Source of the DNA: Flavobacterium sp. MC2016-06
GTDB lineage: Bacteria; Bacteroidota; Bacteroidia; Flavobacteriales; Flavobacteriaceae
Length of the DNA: 64,000 nt
NCBI RefSeq assembly: GCF_009711165.2
Contig: NZ_WMID02000019.1
Coordinates: 1-64,000, forward strand
Direction: 5' to 3'
Positions 8,299-16,240 of the stretch are shown here, in pieces. The position numbers and the translations under genes are program-made. The notes beneath the pieces are model-generated. The model was not told where the DNA came from, did no database searches, and worked only from the letters and a program-made list of their open reading frames with translations. Within the stretch, counting starts at the first letter, position 1; every line of letters starts with the position of its first letter.

Positions 8299-8331
8299 CA
8301 AAGATATTCAAAAAAATCAATAAAAGACAAA
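8299..8331 (-). promoter_or_regulatory. Promoter of the Rrf2-azurin operon
   Basis: On the minus strand, TATCTTTG (8306-8299) matches the -7 element TAnnTTTG. TTTG (8331-8328) stands 21 bp upstream as a -33 element. The -33 element lies inside the palindrome at 8322-8341, so a bound repressor would occlude it, as expected for autoregulation. Confidence 0.6.
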
Positions 8332-8341
8332 TTTATCTTTT
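8322..8341 (-). promoter_or_regulatory. Putative NsrR-like operator, autoregulatory copy
   Basis: AAAAGACAAATTTATCTTTT is the most symmetric of the three sites: its halves differ at a single position (C versus T). In gene direction it reads AAAAGATAAATTTGTCTTTT. It overlaps the -33 promoter element of the Rrf2 gene. Confidence 0.68.
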
Positions 8342-8405
8342 AAAAAACTTTCTTACAAATAAATTATTTAAAATAGCGTTGATTATCAACGATAAAGATT
8401 CTAAT

Positions 8406-9173
8406 TTATCGATCAATCCATTTTCTAAAAATTGATGTTTTTTGAGCACTTGTCACCACAAATTCTTTCTGCCCTTTGATATAAACCGCTAATCTATCGC
8501 CAATATGAGGGGAGATTTTTTCGATAGCAGTAATAGAAACGATATCGCTTCTGTTTATTTTAAAGAAGTTTTCAGGATTCAATTGTTGTTCTGCAGCAAT
8601 TAAGGTTCCTGTTAATGGATATTTTTTACCATTAAAATCAAATGCATAAACCAAAACGCTATCTGCCTGAATAAATGCAATGTCTGAAACGGGCAGTAAA
8701 TAAATTCCGTTTCGGGTTTTAATCGTAAAACGCTGTTTGTATAAATTAGTCGCTTCTTGCTGTAACGATTTTTGCAATAACTGCAAAATATCTGGGCTTA
8801 TTACGGGCTGTGCTTTGGTTTGTAATGTATTGCATTTTAAAATGGCTTTTTCCACCAATTCTTTTGTCAAAGGTTTTAGCAAATAAGCAATTCCGTTTCC
8901 ATCAAAAGCTTTCATTAAAAATTGATCGTAAGCTGTTGTAAAAATTATGGGGCAGTTGATGGATTGTTTGTCATAAAAATTAAAAACATTGCCATCAAGT
9001 AACTCTATGTCAGAAAAAATTAAATCGGGTTGCGCATTGCTTTCAAACCAATCAAAACATTTCGAAATACTATTTAAAGTAGCTAAAACAGTAAAATCTG
9101 GATGTATTTCTTTTATAAAACTAATAAGTTGTTTTGCTGCCAAAGGTTCATCTTCGATAATTAAGACATTCAT
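8406..9173 (-). CDS. LytTR-family response regulator
   Basis: The 255 residues start with a receiver domain (1-120): IIEDEP, the phosphoacceptor in FSDIELLDG, FTTAYD and LLKPL. A C-terminal LytTR DNA-binding domain follows (about 150-252, FTIKTRNGIYLLPVSDIAFI ... FKINRSDIVS). It overlaps the upstream sensor gene by 4 bp (ATGA), so the two are translationally coupled. The target genes are not evident from the sequence. Confidence 0.9.
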   Translation of the reverse strand: MNVLIIEDEPLAAKQLISFIKEIHPDFTVLATLNSISKCFDWFESNAQPDLIFSDIELLDGNVFNFYDKQSINCPIIFTTAYDQFLMKAFDGNGIAYLLKPLTKELVEKAILKCNTLQTKAQPVISPDILQLLQKSLQQEATNLYKQRFTIKTRNGIYLLPVSDIAFIQADSVLVYAFDFNGKKYPLTGTLIAAEQQLNPENFFKINRSDIVSITAIEKISPHIGDRLAVYIKGQKEFVVTSAQKTSIFRKWIDR

Positions 9174-10192
9174 AATTTAAAAGATTTTAATTGATTGATC
9201 AATGGCAGTATCACCGTGAAATTCTCCTTTTTATGAATCGTAATCGATTGATTGGAAAGCAGAAGATAACGTTCATTTAAGTTTTCTAAACCTGTTCCCG
9301 AAGCATCATTTTGATACATTTTCTCTTGAATTTTATTTTTAATTTCAATCGTATTTTCACTTATGACAATCGAAGTAATTAATGGATTTTGTTCATTGCC
9401 TTGGTTGTGCTTAATAATGTTTTCTAATAAAACCTGCAGACAACAAGATGGAACTAGTTTTTTTAAAGCATTTTGATCTGCAATTTCGGTTTTAAAGACA
9501 TACGCATTTCCAAATCGCTGGTTGAGTAAATAAATATAATCCTCAGCAAAAATCATTTCTTCTTCCAATGTAACTACTTCTTCATCTTTGTGTCGGATTA
9601 AATATCGATAAATAGACGATAAATGCTTTACAAACTCCTTAGCCTGAACAGCATCAATATCAATTAATGACTGTAAAACGTTTAGATTATTAAACAAAAA
9701 ATGTGGCGCAATCTGATTGCTTAAAACCTTAAGAATATTTTCTGCATTTGCTTTTTCGAGACTTACTATATTTTGCTGCGATGCATAAAATCTCTTCATC
9801 GCCAAAATAGAGAGTAAAATACCAAGGCTTTGCGCCTGATGAATTACACCTGCAATAATATTTATAAAACTCCAATCTTGCGGTTTATTCAGAATTAATC
9901 CGTAGCCAAATTGGTAGAAAATCATCGAGAAAAAAAGTAGAAAAATGACACTCAAAACGGGCATCCATACGTTTTTGTTTTTTAAACTAAAGGGCAGAAT
10001 AATATAAATCAAGATTAATACAAAAGTGGTATCGATCACGATATTATACAGCAATGCGGTAAGAGCTGTAGCAAAAGTTTCTGTAGTAAAATAAGCCGGA
10101 ATTAAAAAAACCAAGCTCAAAATCCAGTAAATGGTTATAATAATCCAATCTGACTTATTGGGAGTTTGAATGTAGTGTTTAATATTTTTCAT
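9170..10192 (-). CDS. LytS/YehU-type sensor histidine kinase
   Basis: This 340-residue membrane protein has four predicted helices in its first 135 residues, then a His_kinase domain of the LytS type. The phosphorylated His lies in IAPHFLFNNLN, followed by an ATPase-type segment ending in GTGLENLNERY. There is no extracytoplasmic sensor domain, so the signal is probably perceived within the membrane. It forms a two-component pair with the overlapping LytTR gene. Confidence 0.9.
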   Translation of the reverse strand: MKNIKHYIQTPNKSDWIIITIYWILSLVFLIPAYFTTETFATALTALLYNIVIDTTFVLILIYIILPFSLKNKNVWMPVLSVIFLLFFSMIFYQFGYGLILNKPQDWSFINIIAGVIHQAQSLGILLSILAMKRFYASQQNIVSLEKANAENILKVLSNQIAPHFLFNNLNVLQSLIDIDAVQAKEFVKHLSSIYRYLIRHKDEEVVTLEEEMIFAEDYIYLLNQRFGNAYVFKTEIADQNALKKLVPSCCLQVLLENIIKHNQGNEQNPLITSIVISENTIEIKNKIQEKMYQNDASGTGLENLNERYLLLSNQSITIHKKENFTVILPLINQLKSFKL

Positions 10193-10221
10193 TAACTATT
10201 TACAGTAAGTATATTAAATTC

Positions 10222-10272
10222 AAATGTAACTCAAAATTGCTTCCTTTTGAGAATCTATCTTGAGTTACATTT
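10222..10272 (-). terminator. Hairpin after the EreA/ChaN-like gene
   Basis: AAATGTAACTCAA (10222-10234) and TTGAGTTACATTT (10260-10272) are perfect inverted repeats. The stem sits between the 3' end of the gene at 10287 and the sensor kinase start. The U-tract on the minus strand is short, so it may be a weak terminator. Confidence 0.55.
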
Positions 10273-10286
10273 TTCTGTATTTTAAA

Positions 10287-11525
10287 TTAAAAAACTTTTG
10301 AAAGCGGTGTTAACCAGTCTGAATTTCGCATCAGTACCACATATTGAAAACCGTATTCTCTGTCTTTAAAATTACCTGCCAATTTTCCCTGTGGCGCAGT
10401 TCCATTAAACAATCGGCCCGTTTTAGGAAATGGAGAATTGTTTCCGTTAAGTTTAAAAAGTGTAGTCGAATTTTCGTTTGAAAGCTCTTTTAAATCTTCA
10501 ATTCCATCTATTTTTAAAAGCGATTTAGTATCATACGAAAATGGCTCTTTTGTCCAATTTTCAGTTTTACTATTCCAAACATTAAACTTAGAATCAATTG
10601 GCAGACAAACAACTGAGATTATTTTTTTTGAACTTACATGATCTGAACTTGATAGTTTTGAGGCAAAATCTTCTCCTATATAATATACAGGAACCAAATG
10701 TGCGTGAAAGTAACCCCACATTCCGTATAATTTTTGATTTTCTAAATTTAGAATAGAATACAGTTGCTTGTAATTTCTAAACAATTGTTCCGGTCTATTT
10801 ACTCCGGATTTGCTGTTACTATAACTTAAGTTTTGAATTAAGTATTCAAAAACAGGAAACTTTGTTTTGAGCACTTTCTGAAATTTGCTTTTATGCTGCT
10901 GTATTTCATCGTAATATTTTTGAGCAAAAAGTGTTATTTTTTCAATATTAGAATCACTGTATTCTGCATTTAAAACTACCCGAAGTTCATCAAACAGCGG
11001 ACTTTTATTTTTTCCTATAAACGAATTAAGGAAAATCAAATAATTATTAAAATCCTGTACACCGTCGATTCCTATAAAAACAATTCGTTTCTCTTTCGGC
11101 AAAGACAAATTCAATGTTCTTATTTTTAAAATCTTATTATAGAAATCCTGATTTCCCCATTGTGCATGAATTTTGACCCAATATCCAAAAACCTTTTTTA
11201 ATTTTTCTTCATTTCCTTTTTCCAGAAACTCATTTATAGCTGTAGATTGTGCAAAATCTAATTCGGCAATATATTTTGTAGTGCCAACTGTTTTATTAAG
11301 GTATTTTAATAAATTAAAATCTATTAACTGCGCATTTTGAGCACCGTGCGATTCTCCCAAAATAATAAATTGATTTTGTTCGGCATCTGATTTTAGCAAT
11401 TGCCATTGATTATCATTTTCTAAATCAATAGTTGCTTTATTCTCCGAAAGATATTCTTTAAAATTGCTTTCTTGTCCAAAAATATTTCCAAAAGCAAACA
11501 ATGTAATAATGATTAGTTTTTTCAT
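10287..11525 (-). CDS. Exported EreA/ChaN-like protein of unknown function
   Basis: This encodes 412 residues with a signal peptide (MKKLIIITLFAFGNIFGQ). FIILGESHGAQNAQ (residues 53-66) is the hallmark of the erythromycin-esterase/ChaN/TraB-like superfamily, in which the Glu and His of GEsHG are active-site or metal-site residues. Another family-like segment is TKYIAELDFAQS. The export signal argues against a cytoplasmic macrolide esterase. Substrate unknown; a secreted hydrolase or heme/iron-binding protein would fit the fold. Confidence 0.6.
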   Translation of the reverse strand: MKKLIIITLFAFGNIFGQESNFKEYLSENKATIDLENDNQWQLLKSDAEQNQFIILGESHGAQNAQLIDFNLLKYLNKTVGTTKYIAELDFAQSTAINEFLEKGNEEKLKKVFGYWVKIHAQWGNQDFYNKILKIRTLNLSLPKEKRIVFIGIDGVQDFNNYLIFLNSFIGKNKSPLFDELRVVLNAEYSDSNIEKITLFAQKYYDEIQQHKSKFQKVLKTKFPVFEYLIQNLSYSNSKSGVNRPEQLFRNYKQLYSILNLENQKLYGMWGYFHAHLVPVYYIGEDFASKLSSSDHVSSKKIISVVCLPIDSKFNVWNSKTENWTKEPFSYDTKSLLKIDGIEDLKELSNENSTTLFKLNGNNSPFPKTGRLFNGTAPQGKLAGNFKDREYGFQYVVLMRNSDWLTPLSKVF

Positions 11526-11751
11526 TTTATATGATTTTATACGACAAACGTATAACAGCAGAATGCCTTATAAAACAAGAATCGAATCAACTCAGGGAAA
11601 ATTCAAATGAATATCGGAAAATGGCAAACGAAATTCTTATTTATAATGAGAATAATTTAATTGTTTTCAAGAGCATATTATTTATCAAGTTAATTTTAAA
11701 ACCAATTTTAATTTTACCTTTGATAGCATATAATTTTTTAAATTGTAAAAA

Positions 11752-12537
11752 ATGCCTTTAAATAACTCAAAAGATTTAAAACTTGCTGTTCTTATTGATG
11801 CCGACAATGTACCTTACAGTAATGTAAAGGGAATGATGGAAGAAATAGCCAAGTTTGGAACTCCCACCACAAAGCGCATTTATGCTGACTGGACTAAACC
11901 TAATTCTAATGGTTGGAAAGGTGTTTTATTAGAACATGCAATTACGCCAATACAGCAATACAGCTATACGGTTGGTAAAAATTCCTCAGATTCTGCATTA
12001 ATTATTGATGCAATGGATTTGCTTTATTCTGGAAAATTAGACGGTTTTTGTATCGTTTCCAGCGACAGCGATTTTACTCGTTTAGCCATTCGTTTAAGAG
12101 AATCTGGAATGAAAGTTATTGGTATCGGAGAAAAGAAAACCCCAAATTCTTTTATTGTTGCCTGCGATAGATTTATTTACATTGAAGTTTTGGATGGTGC
12201 AATCCAGAAAAAGAAAGCAAAAGCCACAACAACAGCTACTGACGTTAAAAAGCCGGTTGAAAAACCTGCTGAAAAAGCATTACACAAAATTGACAAACAA
12301 ACCATTGAACTTATCGAAGCCACAATTGAAGACATTGAAGACGACGATGGCTGGGCTTTTTTAGGCGATGTAGGAAATTTAATTGTAAAGAAAAAACCCG
12401 AGTTTGACCCAAGAAATTATGGTTTTTCTAAGCTTACGCCAATGCTGAAATCATTAACTGATATTCTCGAAATTGACGAAAGAGAATCAGACAAAAAGGG
12501 AATTAAACACGTTTACGTACGTTTAAGATTCAATTAA
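11752..12537 (+). CDS. NYN (PIN-like) domain protein with C-terminal OST-HTH/LOTUS domain
   Basis: The 261 residues combine a NYN ribonuclease-type domain (about 8-150) with a LOTUS winged-helix RNA-binding domain (about 180-261). Acidic residues expected for metal-dependent RNase activity are visible: LIDADNVPY (D16, D18), SSDSAL and VSSDSDFTRL. A Lys/Thr/Ala linker with repeated KPVEKPAEK joins the domains. Family knowledge suggests RNA binding or cleavage; the bacterial role is unclear. The start at MPLNNSK is chosen because the NYN core begins 10 residues later. Confidence 0.85.
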   Translation: MPLNNSKDLKLAVLIDADNVPYSNVKGMMEEIAKFGTPTTKRIYADWTKPNSNGWKGVLLEHAITPIQQYSYTVGKNSSDSALIIDAMDLLYSGKLDGFCIVSSDSDFTRLAIRLRESGMKVIGIGEKKTPNSFIVACDRFIYIEVLDGAIQKKKAKATTTATDVKKPVEKPAEKALHKIDKQTIELIEATIEDIEDDDGWAFLGDVGNLIVKKKPEFDPRNYGFSKLTPMLKSLTDILEIDERESDKKGIKHVYVRLRFN

Positions 12538-12574
12538 TTACACATTTTATTACCATTTTAATTTTAAAAAAAAC

Positions 12575-14086
12575 ATGAGAAAAAAATTCTTCATTTACGG
12601 ATTCTTATTGTTTGTAATTGTTACTGCTCTTTATATTTATTCAGGACGCGGTTTTTTACTCGTTATCATTCTGCCAATATTATTAGTTGTTGGTGTTTAC
12701 AATGCAATTCAGACCAAACATGCCATTTTGCGAAATTTTCCTGTTTTAGGCTATTTTAGGTATTTATTTGAAATGATTGCTCCAGAAATTCAGCAGTATT
12801 TTATTGAAAGATCTACTGACGGAAAGCCTTTTTCAAGAAATCAGCGCTCATTAGTATACCAAAGAGCAAAAAATATAGATTCAAATACTCCTTTTGGAAC
12901 ACAGTTAAATCTAAATCATGATAGCTACGAAGGAATCAAGCATTCTATTTTTCCTGCAAAAGTTAATGAAGATTTACCGCGTGTATTAGTTGGAGGAAAA
13001 GATTGTAAACAGCCTTATTCTGCTTCTTTATTTAATGTTTCTGCAATGAGTTTTGGTTCATTGAGCGAAAATGCTGTACGCGCAATCAATATCGGTGCAC
13101 AAAAAGGTAAATTTTATCAAAATACAGGTGAAGGCGGCTTAACAGAATATCATCTTGCCGGTGGCGGCGATATTACTTGGCAGATTGGTACAGGATATTT
13201 TGGCTGTCGTGATGCTGAAGGTAATTTCAGCCCAGAAAACTTTAAAGAAAAAGCCAATCTTCCTAATGTAAAAATGATCGAAATTAAGCTTTCACAAGGA
13301 GCAAAACCTGGTCATGGCGGTGTACTTCCGGCTGCAAAAAATACAGAACAAATTGCTAAAATTAGAGGTGTTGTACCACATACTTTAATTCTTTCGCCTC
13401 CAAGCCATAGTGCTTTTTCTGATGCTAAAGGATTAATTCATTTTGTAGCAAAACTTCGAGAATTATCAAACGGAAAACCTATCGGATTTAAATTATGTAT
13501 TGGAAACACGGCTGAATTTGAAGCGATCTGCCACGAAATGATTGCCGAGGATATTTACCCCGATTTTATTACTGTTGATGGTGCCGAAGGTGGTACTGGT
13601 GCAGCACCGCTAGAATTTGCCGATGGTGTTGGTATGCCTTTTGAACCTGCTTTAATTTTTGTAAATAAAACATTAATCGGCTTAAATATTCGTGATAAAA
13701 TGCGCGTAATTGGAAGCGGAAAAATCATTTCTGGTTACTCAATCCTGCATGCCGTGGCACTTGGTGCAGATATGTGTAACAGTGCGCGTGGTTTTATGTT
13801 CTCTTTAGGCTGTATACAAGCACTTCGCTGTCATAATAACGAATGCCCTACTGGAGTTGCTACTCAAAACAAAATGCTTATGAAAGGTTTGGTTGTAACC
13901 GATAAATCAGATCGTGTGTATCATTTTCATAAAAATACACTGCATTCAGCAAATGAACTTCTTGCTGCTGCAGGCAAGAAAAGTTTCTCTGATGTTGATA
14001 TTAACATCTTTATGCGCGGGGATGAATTTGCAAATTTATCTGATCTCTATTTCCCTGATAATTTAACGAATGTAACAAAACATTAA
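12575..14086 (+). CDS. Membrane-anchored FMN-binding glutamate synthase family protein
   Basis: This encodes 503 residues with two N-terminal hydrophobic helices (about 5-45), then the FMN-binding (beta/alpha)8 domain of glutamate synthase. Landmarks are SFGSLSENAVRAIN, GAKPGHGGVLPA, FITVDGAEGGTGAAP and CHNNECPTGVATQ. It lacks the amidotransferase and GOGAT N- and C-terminal domains, so it is not a complete GltB. Stand-alone proteins of this kind are common in Bacteroidota, and their substrate is unknown. It starts 38 bp after the NYN gene and ends at a strong terminator. Confidence 0.85.
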   Translation: MRKKFFIYGFLLFVIVTALYIYSGRGFLLVIILPILLVVGVYNAIQTKHAILRNFPVLGYFRYLFEMIAPEIQQYFIERSTDGKPFSRNQRSLVYQRAKNIDSNTPFGTQLNLNHDSYEGIKHSIFPAKVNEDLPRVLVGGKDCKQPYSASLFNVSAMSFGSLSENAVRAINIGAQKGKFYQNTGEGGLTEYHLAGGGDITWQIGTGYFGCRDAEGNFSPENFKEKANLPNVKMIEIKLSQGAKPGHGGVLPAAKNTEQIAKIRGVVPHTLILSPPSHSAFSDAKGLIHFVAKLRELSNGKPIGFKLCIGNTAEFEAICHEMIAEDIYPDFITVDGAEGGTGAAPLEFADGVGMPFEPALIFVNKTLIGLNIRDKMRVIGSGKIISGYSILHAVALGADMCNSARGFMFSLGCIQALRCHNNECPTGVATQNKMLMKGLVVTDKSDRVYHFHKNTLHSANELLAAAGKKSFSDVDINIFMRGDEFANLSDLYFPDNLTNVTKH

Positions 14087-14098
14087 AATATAAAAAAC

Positions 14099-14133
14099 AG
14101 CCTCTTTGTAATCGCAAAGAGGCTCTTTTTTTT
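14099..14133 (+). terminator. Intrinsic terminator after the GltS-like gene
   Basis: AGCCTCTTTG (14099-14108) pairs with CAAAGAGGCT (14115-14124) and a T-run follows at 14126-14133. It lies between convergent genes, 13 bp after the stop codon of the plus-strand gene. Confidence 0.9.
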
Positions 14134-14149
14134 ATGTTTTTAGAAGCTG

Positions 14150-14584
14150 TTAAAGTTTCGCTGCAACTTTTCCTTCCGGACTATCTTTTTCTAATACTGC
14201 CAATTCCTCTTTATCCACTAATTGCTGGGCAAGAATCGCATTATTATAAGCTAAAAAATACACATCAAATGATACTCCTTCGCTGATTAAATCTGTAGAA
14301 ATTTGGTTATTCTTAATCATTCCTTTCAACAAAACCGGAAATGATTCTTTGTAGGCTAATTGGTTTGCTGGATTTTCTTCTAAATTGGTTTCAATTCTTA
14401 TTTCAATCTTATTATCATTCAAGAATGCTTTTGCAGAAGTACCGGTAATACCATTACCTCTTATTGAAGATGAATTGTTGTAATTGCTAACATGTTCTTG
14501 AATTTTCTGCTTGGTATTTTTACAACTCACCAAGAACAATACAATAGCAAATGCAAATGCGATTTGGGTAATTTTTTTGGTCAT
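14150..14584 (-). CDS. Small lipoprotein, paralog A of a tandem pair
   Basis: This 144-residue lipoprotein has the lipobox LVSC at about residues 18-21, followed directly by KNTKQKIQEHVSNYN. It aligns over its whole length with the product of the next gene upstream (14785-15189): shared segments are KNTKQK, NYN, LNDNKIEIRIET and FDVYFLA. I do not recognise the family. The pair looks like a local duplication of an envelope protein. Confidence 0.75.
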   Translation of the reverse strand: MTKKITQIAFAFAIVLFLVSCKNTKQKIQEHVSNYNNSSSIRGNGITGTSAKAFLNDNKIEIRIETNLEENPANQLAYKESFPVLLKGMIKNNQISTDLISEGVSFDVYFLAYNNAILAQQLVDKEELAVLEKDSPEGKVAAKL

Positions 14585-14784
14585 AATTTTTTGGTTTAAT
14601 AGTTAATTTGTCTCTCAAACATAATAAACTTTTAACACAAAACCAACAAATGTAATTATTTGACTACAAATAGATTAACTGCAAATAAATCGCAAAAATA
14701 TGCAAAAACAAAGAAATCGTTTTTATAAAAAAATAAGCTTGAAAAACTAAAAAACTCTAAAATTAAGAACGATACTCAAAGCTG

Positions 14785-15189
14785 TTATTGCAGCAAATCG
14801 GCCAGCGTTTCATTATTTATTATTTCTTTATCCAAAACTGTATTATCATCGGCTAAAAAATAAACATCAAACTGTACACCTTCTTTTACTAAGTCTTTAG
14901 AGATTTGATCTTTGCTCAGCATTTCTTTCAGTAATCTAGGAAATGTTATTTTTGAAGCCATTTCATTGGGTTTATTGTGCTCCAAACTGGTTTCAAAACG
15001 CAATTCTATTTTATTATCGTTTATATAGCCTCTGGCTGTTGTAAGCGTGACATTATCTGCTTTAAAACTTGAAGCTGTACTATTATAATTTGTAACATAT
15101 TCTTGTAGTTTCTGCTTAGTATTTTTACAGCTTATCAACATCAATACCATAATAACGGTAAACAAAATTTTGGTATATTTATTTCTCAT
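14785..15189 (-). CDS. Small lipoprotein, paralog B of a tandem pair
   Basis: This 134-residue lipoprotein (lipobox LISC followed by KNTKQKLQEYV) is paralogous to the neighbouring gene at 14150-14584. The order of conserved blocks is the same (YINDNKIELRFET, FPRLLKEML, VQFDVYFLADDN), but the C-terminus is shorter. The 200-bp gap between the two genes suggests separate promoters. Function unknown. Confidence 0.75.
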   Translation of the reverse strand: MRNKYTKILFTVIMVLMLISCKNTKQKLQEYVTNYNSTASSFKADNVTLTTARGYINDNKIELRFETSLEHNKPNEMASKITFPRLLKEMLSKDQISKDLVKEGVQFDVYFLADDNTVLDKEIINNETLADLLQ

Positions 15190-15237
15190 AATTTTTAATT
15201 TTAGATACAGACCAATTGATTTTGCTACTAATTTATA

Positions 15238-15277
15238 ATAAAAAAGACTTTTTGCGAATACAAAAAGCCTTTTTATT
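15238..15277 (-). terminator. Terminator-like hairpin after the 15295 gene
   Basis: AAAAAG-A-CTTTTTG (15241-15254) and CAAAAAG-C-CTTTTT (15261-15274) form a stem with one mismatch, with A-rich and T-rich flanks. It can serve the minus-strand gene ending at 15295. Confidence 0.65.
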
Positions 15278-15294
15278 TCAGATTAATATGCAGA

Positions 15295-15987
15295 TTACAA
15301 TTTATTTTTTATCACATTATGTAACAAAAAATCTAAAGCACTCTTTTTTAATTCTTTTTTTGATAATTTATCACTCTCAAACTCGAAAAAAGTTTGAATA
15401 TTTTTATCATTTTTAAAACTTAAAGTATATCCATTAAATCTTTTATCTTTTTTTGAAATTTCATACGAAAAAAATATTTTTTCTGCTGTTGAATTATCAA
15501 GTTGGCACCTTTCTAAATTACTTTTCCTCTTTAATATTCTAAAACTTTTTTCTACATCTTCTTTTGTTTCAAATTCATAAATAAAAATATTTAAGTTTTT
15601 TGGTGATTTAAATGCCATACGCAAAGAATCATCATGATTATTCTGAAAATAGTAGTCTTTAAGTATTTTTACTTTAGTTTCAGGATTTACAGATATAAAT
15701 GAATCTTTCATTAGTTTAATTATCCCATAATTTTCTCTAACTAAATATGGAAGGCTATCTAAATCTTGATAAGAAGTATATAAAATATCATTAGAATCTT
15801 TTTTATCTATCTTTTGATTAGGCTCTTTATTTTCTGTTTGTATTCTCCTAGCCTCATCCAACGTAACATAAGGTACATTAAAACGTGTATCCTTTTTATT
15901 CATATTAGAACAGGTGTACGTAATTTTAATTATAAAATAAATGATTATAAAAAAGGTGAAAATAGTGCTCCAAGTTAGCTTTCTCAT
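15295..15987 (-). CDS. Hypothetical membrane-anchored protein
   Basis: This 230-residue product has one N-terminal hydrophobic segment (about 8-28) and a long, charged, Lys/Asp-rich remainder, so it is probably anchored in the inner membrane with a periplasmic body. I recognise no domain. The coding region is especially AT-rich and Lys/Asn-rich compared with its neighbours, and the gene stands alone between a terminator and a palindromic repeat. Both are consistent with a lineage-specific gene. Confidence 0.6.
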   Translation of the reverse strand: MRKLTWSTIFTFFIIIYFIIKITYTCSNMNKKDTRFNVPYVTLDEARRIQTENKEPNQKIDKKDSNDILYTSYQDLDSLPYLVRENYGIIKLMKDSFISVNPETKVKILKDYYFQNNHDDSLRMAFKSPKNLNIFIYEFETKEDVEKSFRILKRKSNLERCQLDNSTAEKIFFSYEISKKDKRFNGYTLSFKNDKNIQTFFEFESDKLSKKELKKSALDFLLHNVIKNKL

Positions 15988-16082
15988 TTTATATTTTTGT
16001 AAGTTTTAACTTACAAATATAATAAATAGAAAATTCTTTTAATGGTTCCTTTAATTTATTATTCCATTTATTACAAAAAAAA

Positions 16083-16231
16083 CTCTTAATAAAGCTAACG
16101 TCTGGACACAAGTATAAAACAACACGAATTTCACAAACATAGGTTATCCCATTTAAATTTGTGCAAATTCGTGAAATCTGTGTTCAAATTGAATTATTAT
16201 TTTTATGTCCAGACAGTAACTTAATAAAGAG
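16083..16231. repeat. MITE-like imperfect palindrome
   Basis: This 149-bp element has 25-bp terminal inverted repeats that match at 20 of 25 positions and include an exact GTCTGGAC/GTCCAGAC block (16100-16107, 16207-16214). Internally, ACACGAATTTCACA and a copy of TTCGTGAAATCTGTGTT also pair. It fills the gap between two genes and codes for nothing. A related CACGAATT..CAC block recurs at 26.1 kb and 55.9-56.1 kb. Confidence 0.65.
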
Positions 16232-16240
16232 GACTTTTAA

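Noticed and set aside
10287..11525. Erythromycin esterase resistance gene
   Set aside because: The GESHG motif fits the superfamily, but the signal peptide and lack of the full EreA active-site pattern make a resistance assignment unsupported.
11531..11761. 76-residue open frame upstream of the NYN gene
   Set aside because: AT-rich, no recognisable protein features, and its end overlaps the NYN start. Most likely the promoter region.
12575..14086. Glutamate synthase large subunit GltB
   Set aside because: Only the FMN domain is present. The amidotransferase domain is missing and two membrane helices are added.
15216..15416. 66-residue plus-strand open frame
   Set aside because: Covers a terminator hairpin and the 3' end of the real minus-strand gene at 15295-15987.
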